DNA of 20,227 nt, from assembly GCA_905214895.1 (NCBI GenBank), contig CAJMNP010000003.1, positions 1 through 20,227 of the forward strand. Reading direction: 5' to 3'. Made by a program: the position numbers and the translations under genes. Below are positions 15,601-20,227 of the stretch, in pieces (position 1 is the first letter of the stretch; the number at the start of each line of letters is the position of its first letter). The notes beneath the pieces are model-generated. The model was not told the DNA's origin. It ran no database searches and saw only the letters and a list, made by a program, of their open reading frames with translations. This DNA comes from an uncultured bacterium. GTDB lineage: Bacteria > Actinomycetota > Coriobacteriia > Coriobacteriales > Coriobacteriaceae.

Positions 15601-16621
15601 CCTAGACCAGGATATTCAGCCGGCGGGTGATGTCGCCCTGCAGCTTGATGTTGCCTATAGCTCCGCCAAGAAGGTTTCTGACACCACGACGGTTCCCGGC
15701 GGTAACGGCGGTTCCACGAAACCCGGAGGCAACGGGGGAGGGTCGGATCATAACAACTCCGGCAACGCCGGTGGTAACCAGAACAACAATCAAGGCAACC
15801 AGGGCAACTCGAACAACGGGGGCTCCACGGGCGGTGGCGGCACGGCGACCGGGCACCTTAAGGAGGGTACCTACACCGTGACGGCGAACATCTACGTGAG
15901 CCGTGCGAGCTCGGGCCTGCCGCTCTCGCCGCACATCACGAGCGGCGTGTTCCCGCCCAAGGACCCGGTCACCAACAACGCCACGCTCAAGGTGGACGCC
16001 AACGGCCGCGCCGTGCTCTACCTGCCCATTAAGATCCAGTCGCGCATCATGACGGTGCAGAGCGTGAACGGGTTGAACGTCATCTCGAGCACAGGTGGCA
16101 ACGCGCTCACCGGCGTGACCATCGACCTCGGCGTGCTTGAGAACCCCGGCTCCACCATCAAGAAGGGCTGCTCGGTGACCATCACCATGGGCTCACTCGC
16201 CTCGACCATCTCGGGCATCACCGGCCAGCACACCTGGGACGCCACCTTCGAGCTGAACCTCTCGGGGCTGCCGAGCTCCGGTGGCGGCTCGGTCCCGGCC
16301 GGCCTGCTCTCCAAGCTGCAGAACGCCGATTCCAACGTGACGGGCGTCACGACCAAGGAGGCCGAGCAGGCCGCCCTCGAGGCGCTCGAAGCCGAGGCGG
16401 CGGCTGCCGGCGAGGACGGCAAGAACAGTCCCGTGCAGAAACTTGCGGGCAAGAGCAGTGGCGAGAAGGCGCTCGAGACCAACCCGATTGCCTTTGCGGC
16501 CGGCGTGGTGTTTGCCGGCGCGCTGGTTGGCGGTGGCTGCGTGTGCGGCGTGAACGCCTATCGCCGCCACAAGCGCGAGGCAGAGCGGAGCAGTCGCACG
16601 GCCGAGAAGACCGAGGCTTAG
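12686..16621 (+). CDS. Large membrane-anchored surface protein with three NEAT-like domains and MBG-like repeats
   Basis: A 1311-residue exported protein. Signal peptide 1-36 (hydrophobic 15-30, cleavage after AFA). Acidic Glu/Ala/Ser-rich spacer about 37-155. NEAT-like domain D1 about 158-320 (APGTYSVLANISM, RNATLVVAADGTVTVVV). A beta domain about 320-455 (ALTLKLSKQPAGSKVF, GLGSFVIATP). A region about 456-660 of unknown fold. Two MBG-like Ig repeats about 669-820 (VKDLVYTGKAQ, TNAGSYKAIVTLKDGY; NYEFVGVPGVLTV). D2 about 825-990 (TPGTYRITANLSM, MNATLVVAKDG). Gly/Asn-rich linker about 1005-1055. D3 about 1057-1205 (EGTYTVTANIYV, NNATLKVDANG). A helix from N1266 followed by a basic tail (YRRHKREAERSSR) anchors it in the membrane; no LPxTG motif is present. 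Ribosome site GGGAGAGG. Likely role: surface binding of a ligand or host molecule, possibly handing it to the downstream transporter. Confidence 0.82.
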   Translation: MDNRATRLLRYGLRQAVILVAALSMVGSQLPMTAFAEVAQEAQVASERANSDQGVTVTDSEAAGTTDNTDTDLSENHPDADATQQVQTDKQETDEKAAAAEDVPSAAKGEQEKQGASSDAEKMQDSQSAEEESAAASLLAASDEADPESSRIYSSVDKLAPGTYSVLANISMRDPIPGMNLRAYATNPLNPEGINGASGIPNVPVKTRNATLVVAADGTVTVVVTLTNPVFTFQKLGTSDGAKITNVTTKPIEKKDNDDDYNKKVADAGITTRIEHITFQLDNLSGTYHLTGNTEYATTLNKFLNKDLDLDLDLANAKKEVSGDFAKTFSDQATGVKLDVKADASSSAINELSEATLSVASVTSGHAYEALKVSLGQKYKTVPDYAFYTIDLMAQGAAIVPDDAMALTLKLSKQPAGSKVFRFAGNKLEEVGSVAADGTLSAPVSGLGSFVIATPKDEANTGEWAWTWDSLDAASGIGISYETDGTLDGPFTDLGTSEDSVEIMKWYSGYFKLNTKILNDRGYTDQVQSLVSSESSFSSPQVKGLYSAGLTIPDFVPNANLFDPAGKFTFSDEHIVFAMTVPASQGSEFYLITGTKGSGATKAIKLKASVADGKAYVRLTKENTGTGNVTNYLFNSALDLDGGTMQPASDDTPWGYIAVVNDAPKQVVQPTAVKDLVYTGKAQIGVTAGEGYTVGGVASSTNAGSYKAIVTLKDGYVWKDGTNNPVIIDWSIAKAPLTAAFKNTTLNVGDELSTGLMDITGFVNGESIISVKLADTTFTLPTMSGGDTSQVGTYTVTPTGGTAKNYEFVGVPGVLTVKKPEASKELTPGTYRITANLSMPGKYNPLLPGTTVYPTNPNNPFGPVIDYNDQAEVSNAIPTTPVSMNATLVVAKDGTRTLVLPVKNPVFTLQELGTSSELKDISVTRVPPKDPANWKYGKYETRISQLTIKLTDDLTSGTKAYFFKGSKMYAVPLDQDIQPAGDVALQLDVAYSSAKKVSDTTTVPGGNGGSTKPGGNGGGSDHNNSGNAGGNQNNNQGNQGNSNNGGSTGGGGTATGHLKEGTYTVTANIYVSRASSGLPLSPHITSGVFPPKDPVTNNATLKVDANGRAVLYLPIKIQSRIMTVQSVNGLNVISSTGGNALTGVTIDLGVLENPGSTIKKGCSVTITMGSLASTISGITGQHTWDATFELNLSGLPSSGGGSVPAGLLSKLQNADSNVTGVTTKEAEQAALEALEAEAAAAGEDGKNSPVQKLAGKSSGEKALETNPIAFAAGVVFAGALVGGGCVCGVNAYRRHKREAERSSRTAEKTEA
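15698..15853 (+). repeat. Gly/Asn-rich low-complexity coding segment
   Basis: Irregular GGC/AAC/GGT-rich codons encode a flexible linker of about 50 residues (GNGGSTKPGGNGGGSDHNN, NNNQGNQGNSNNGG) between NEAT-like domains D2 and D3. It coincides with the switch to GC-rich codon use. Such segments are prone to slippage and recombination. Confidence 0.75.
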
Positions 16622-16641
16622 TCGCCGCAAGGCATGCAGGC

Positions 16642-16676
16642 AGGGCGGACGGGATGCTGGTCCCGTTCGCCCTTTT
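16642..16676 (+). terminator. Hairpin between surface-protein gene and transporter operon
   Basis: AGGGCGGACGGGA (16642-16654) pairs over 13 bp, with one wobble, with TCCCGTTCGCCCT (16661-16673), followed by TTTC. It ends 23 bp before the next ATG, so the transporter operon depends on read-through or on a promoter inside the preceding gene. Confidence 0.7.
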
Positions 16677-16699
16677 CAAACGTACTGGGAGACGCATCC

Positions 16700-17887
16700 A
16701 TGAATATCACCACCGATCTTTCGCGCCGTAGCTTTCTGGCGCTTGGCGGTTCTGTCCTCACGGTTCTGACTGGCCTAGGCCTCGCCGGCTGCTCGGGCGG
16801 CTCATCTACCGGCTCCGGTTCCGCTGCTGCCGACTCGTCGCCCGCGGGCGTAACCTTCAAGTCTAAGACCGAGGATCGCGAGCTCAAGGGCTCGGCCGAC
16901 GTCACCAGAGTGCGCGTGGGCCTCATCATGGGCCCGCCCTCCATGGGACTCTCGCAGTTCCTGCTGGCGGCTAAGAACAACAAGACCTTCAACGACTTCT
17001 CCTTCGAGCTGAACGGCGTGGACTACGTGGGCCTCTCGGCTAAGTTCAACCAAGGGGACTACGACATCTGCACCCTGCCCAGCAACATCGGTCCCATCCT
17101 TTTCAACAACGACGAGCTCAAGAACGACTATCAAGTCATTTCCATTGACAACCTGGGCGTGCTCTACGTGATGACCACCGATCCCTCCATCAAGACGCTC
17201 GACGACCTCAAGGGCAAGCAGGTGCTCGCCTACGGCCAGGGCGGCACGCCGGAGTACACCATCGAGGCGCTGCTCAAGAAGACAGGGCATGCTGGCGACT
17301 TCAACATCGTGTTCAAGAGCACACCATTCGAGATCCTGAACCTCATTCAAGATCAGCCGAACGCCATCGCCATTCTGCCGCAGCCCTTCGTGGCGCTCGC
17401 CGAGACCATGGTGGACAAGCTCTACGTGCCCATCTCCATCACGGACGAGTGGAACAAGGCGTTCAAGAAGGAGGGATCGATGGCTGTTACCACCACGACC
17501 ATCGTGAATAAGAAGTTCGCCGAGGAGCACGAGCAGGCCGTGGTGGAGTACCTGCAGATGGCGGGCAAGAGCGTGGAGTGGTCACTCAAGAACATGAAGG
17601 CCGCCTCGCAGCTGCAGGAGGAGTTGGGGACCTTCCTCAACAACCAGGTATCGCTTGCGGCTATGCCGCACATCGAGATGGTGAACCTCACGGGCGAGCG
17701 TATGCGCACGGCGCTCTCCGGGTTCGTGAAGTGCCTCTACGACGCCAACCCCGATAGCGTGGGCGGCAAGATTCCCGGTGACGGCTTCTACTACCTGCCG
17801 CCCCAGGGGTATCTGGACGATTCGAACACGAGCGTCTCGGGCGAGGACGTGCCCACCGACGGCAGCGCGAGCGGGGATCTGCAGTGA
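16700..17887 (+). CDS. ABC transporter substrate-binding lipoprotein (NMT1/SsuA-like)
   Basis: A 395-residue periplasmic-type binding protein tethered by lipid. Signal: SRRSFLA (Arg9-Arg10, Tat type), hydrophobic segment, lipobox LAGC with Cys31, then a Ser/Gly-rich spacer. The body has the two-lobed type II pattern of the NitT/TauT group: VRVGLIMGPPSMGLSQFLLA, then LSAKFNQGDYDICTLPSNIG, GVLYVMTTDPSIKTLDDLKG, KQVLAYGQGGTPEYTIEALL, and a late region with WSLKNMKAASQLQEELG. This group imports nitrate, sulfonates, pyrimidine or thiamine precursors; the substrate cannot be read here. The ATG at 16700 follows GGGAGA by 8 nt; a start at 16634 would put unrelated residues before the Tat signal. The stop overlaps the start of the permease gene by 3 bases (GTGA). 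Confidence 0.88.
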   Translation: MNITTDLSRRSFLALGGSVLTVLTGLGLAGCSGGSSTGSGSAAADSSPAGVTFKSKTEDRELKGSADVTRVRVGLIMGPPSMGLSQFLLAAKNNKTFNDFSFELNGVDYVGLSAKFNQGDYDICTLPSNIGPILFNNDELKNDYQVISIDNLGVLYVMTTDPSIKTLDDLKGKQVLAYGQGGTPEYTIEALLKKTGHAGDFNIVFKSTPFEILNLIQDQPNAIAILPQPFVALAETMVDKLYVPISITDEWNKAFKKEGSMAVTTTTIVNKKFAEEHEQAVVEYLQMAGKSVEWSLKNMKAASQLQEELGTFLNNQVSLAAMPHIEMVNLTGERMRTALSGFVKCLYDANPDSVGGKIPGDGFYYLPPQGYLDDSNTSVSGEDVPTDGSASGDLQ

Positions 17888-19114
17888 GTGCCCAGGAGAG
17901 GGGTGCCGGCAAGGCAGGTGCCGTGGACGCGGGCATACCGGCGTCTGCGGCGGACGAGGCCGCGCGCGGCGAGGCTTGGGCCGAGGCGGCGGGCGCTCCC
18001 GGGCGCGTGCTCACCCCGGCGCAGATCCACGACATGATGGGCGTGGACGAGGCACGCGCCGCGCAGATGATCCAGATGGTGCGTCAGAACGGCTTGCCCG
18101 ACGACCAGATGGCGTTCATGGTGCGCACCGCCGCGGGCAAGGGCGCCACGCCGGACAGAATCCTCGCGGTGATGCGGACCTTCGGGGCCGCGGACGAACG
18201 GGCTATCGGCGTGATGCGCACCTCCGGCGTGCTGGGTGACGAGGAGGCCGACGCCTTTCTTGTGGGTGTGCGTGCGCTTGCCGTGGCGGCCACGGGCGCC
18301 GCGGATGACGAGGACGCCGCTGCCGTCGCGCGGCGCGAGAAGTGCCTCGGCCTCCTCAAGCGGGCGGGCATCATCCTGTTCTGGTTCGCGGTGTGGGAGG
18401 TCGCCGACCGCCTCATCGGCAACCGCCTGGTGCTCGCCGGGCCCATCCGCACGCTCGAGGCGCTGGCCGCCCAAGTGGTGAAGCCCAACTTCTGGGTGAT
18501 CAGCCTGGCGTCCACGGCGCGCATCGCCGTCGGCTTCCTCATGAGCTTCACGGCGGGCGTGCTGCTGGCGCTCGTGGCGTACCGCATGCGCATCGTGCGC
18601 GACTTCGTGGACCCCATTATCTCGCTGCTGCGGACGCTGCCCATCGTGAGCTTCATCATCATGCTACTCATCTGGGTGGGGCCGCAGAACCTCACCATGT
18701 TCCTGGCGTTCTTCATCGTGCTGCCGCTCATCTACACCAACGTGCTCTCGGGCTTTGAGAGCGTGGATCCCCAGATGCTCGAGATGGCGCGGGTGTTCCG
18801 CCTCTCGCCATGGCACACGTTCATGTACGTGTACCGGCCCGCGGTGATGCCGTTTCTGGCTTCGAGCTGCAAGATCAGCCTGGGCATGAGCTGGAAGAGC
18901 GGCATCATGGCCGAGGTGCTCGCCATGCCCGATCCGTCGATCGGCAAGCAGATGAACACGGCGCGCACCTTCTTGAACACGCCGGACCTCTTTGCCTGGA
19001 CCGTGGTGGTGATGATCCTCTCGCTCGCGTTCGAGAAGCTGTTCATGCAGCTGGTGAAGCTCGCGGCGCGGCCGTGGGGCGGACCGTTGGGACGCGGCGG
19101 CACCGCGAAGGGCG

Positions 19115-19122
<8 letters not shown>
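17884..19122 (+). CDS. ABC transporter permease with N-terminal helical extension
   Basis: Inner-membrane subunit of the importer, 412 residues. Residues about 153-405 are a BPD_transp_1 permease of the SsuC/TauC type with about six hydrophobic helices (from LKRAGIILFWFAVWEVADRL) and the EAA-like coupling loop at about 300 (EMARVFRLSPWHTFMYVYRP), which docks on the ATPase. Usual permeases of this type have about 250-270 residues. The extra N-terminal 150 residues are Ala/Asp-rich and helical, without a membrane segment, with a repeated pattern around MIQMVRQNG, ILAVMRTFG and IGVMRTSG; their role is unknown. The GTG start overlaps the stop of the preceding gene (GTGA), a sign of translational coupling, and the 3' end overlaps the ATPase gene by 8 bases. 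Confidence 0.87.
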
Positions 19123-19723
<601 letters not shown>

Positions 19724-19795
19724 AGGATTGATCGCGGCGCCGCTGCGGGACCACTCCCGCCTGCGCCGAACCGATACCGAGATGAGGAGACAACT

Positions 19796-19999
19796 ATGTT
19801 CGATAGCACCAAGACCATGCGTGAAATCGCGACCGAGGACCCCCTGTTCGCCGAATTCCTGGTGAGCAAGGGCTTCCCCTTCACCGTGGACAACCCCATC
19901 ACTGAGCTCGTCACCTTCGACGACGTGGTGAACGTACGGCAGCTCGACCGTGACGCCTTTCTGGCCGAGTACGAGGAGTATCGCGCGGCGCGCGCGTAG
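19796..19999 (+). CDS. DUF1858-like small protein
   Basis: A 67-residue soluble protein resembling the DUF1858 family: KTMREIATEDPLFAEFLVSKG, GFPFTVDNPITELVTFDDVV, then LDRDAFLAEYEEY. Some DUF1858 proteins carry a redox pair of cysteines and are fused to or lie near iron-sulfur enzymes; this one has no cysteine, so a structural or adaptor role is more likely. The ribosome site GAGGAGA lies 6 nt before the ATG. It is 72 bp after the ATPase gene and 49 bp before the activase gene, most likely in the same operon. Confidence 0.7.
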   Translation: MFDSTKTMREIATEDPLFAEFLVSKGFPFTVDNPITELVTFDDVVNVRQLDRDAFLAEYEEYRAARA

Positions 20000-20048
20000 A
20001 GCTTCGTGCACAGGAGGGGCGCCGAGAGGGGACAGAGGGGGTCTTCAT

Positions 20049-20227
20049 ATGGCTATGACGCAGCACTACACGCTGGGAATCGATATGGGCGCGAGCTCGG
20101 TCAAGGTGGTCGCGCTCGGGACGGGCGCAGCCGCGGCGGAGGGCGCGGGTGCGGGGAGCGCGCCGGCCGTGCTTTGGAGCACGCGGCGGCCGCACTACGG
20201 CGATCCCGTCGCCTGCCTGCGCGACCT
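20049..20227 (+). CDS. ASKHA-family ATPase, acyl-CoA dehydratase activase / double-cubane reductase type (5' part)
   Basis: Only the first 59 residues are in the window. They show the phosphate-1 loop of the acetate-sugar kinase/Hsp70/actin fold as found in BcrA/BadF/HgdC proteins: LGIDMGASSVKVVAL with Asp12 and Lys19. Such activases hold a [4Fe-4S] cluster between two subunits and use ATP hydrolysis to push an electron at low potential into a partner, either a 2-hydroxyacyl-CoA dehydratase or a double-cubane cluster protein; the partner gene would be expected just beyond the window. An Ala/Gly-rich insert (about 26-40) between the first strands is unusual. Ribosome site GAGGGGG lies about 7 nt before the ATG. 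Confidence 0.7.
   Translation, partial: MAMTQHYTLGIDMGASSVKVVALGTGAAAAEGAGAGSAPAVLWSTRRPHYGDPVACLRD

Noticed and set aside
16480..16621. LPxTG sortase anchor at the end of the surface protein
   Set aside because: No LPxTG-like pentapeptide precedes the final hydrophobic helix; anchoring appears to be by the helix itself.
16634..16699. Earlier start for the binding-protein gene
   Set aside because: It would begin within the upstream hairpin and put 22 unrelated residues before a textbook Tat signal; the ATG at 16700 has a good ribosome site.

Overview
The window looks like a chromosomal segment of a gut Coriobacteriia (Actinomycetota), most likely Collinsella or a close relative. This is inferred from the high GC content, the actinobacterial gene order dnaK-grpE-dnaJ-hspR, Tat-exported lipoproteins and anaerobe-type enzymes. 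No database search was possible, so the taxonomic call is an inference.

Left part (1-3170): the 3' end of dnaK, then grpE, a strong hairpin terminator, a zinc-finger-less dnaJ and the MerR-family heat-shock repressor gene hspR. Two hairpins close the cluster. A second heat-shock gene, clpB, lies at 8238-10865. Between them is a large aconitase-family hydratase (3445-5745).

Repeat-rich island (about 5920-8060): between the hydratase and clpB lie two divergently transcribed genes for membrane-anchored proteins I do not recognise. They sit among two families of palindromic repeats. Family A has five copies, each a hairpin of about 57 bp built on ATCTGTAACATCTA and its complement. They occur as a block of two and a block of three with a period of 80-81 bp. 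Family B has four copies, each a 13-bp hairpin built on CCACCACAAAG with a one-sided TTTTCG tail. This is the least explained part of the window.

Right part (11194-16621): a cysteine-free Crp/Fnr-type regulator gene is surrounded by repeated TTAGCC motifs. It is followed by a Tat-exported lipoprotein and a 1311-residue membrane-anchored surface protein. The lipoprotein and the surface protein share a recurring secreted beta-rich domain of about 150 residues that resembles NEAT domains (one copy in the first, three in the second). A weak-U hairpin follows each of these two genes, immediately before the next start codon, so graded expression of one operon by read-through is plausible.

Far right (16700-20227): a tightly overlapping ABC transporter operon (Tat lipoprotein binding protein, permease with an unusual N-terminal helical extension, short ATPase), then a 67-residue DUF1858-like protein, then the start of an ASKHA ATPase of the acyl-CoA dehydratase activase / double-cubane reductase type that runs off the window. 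The last part appears to couple uptake of an unknown small molecule to ATP-driven low-potential reduction.
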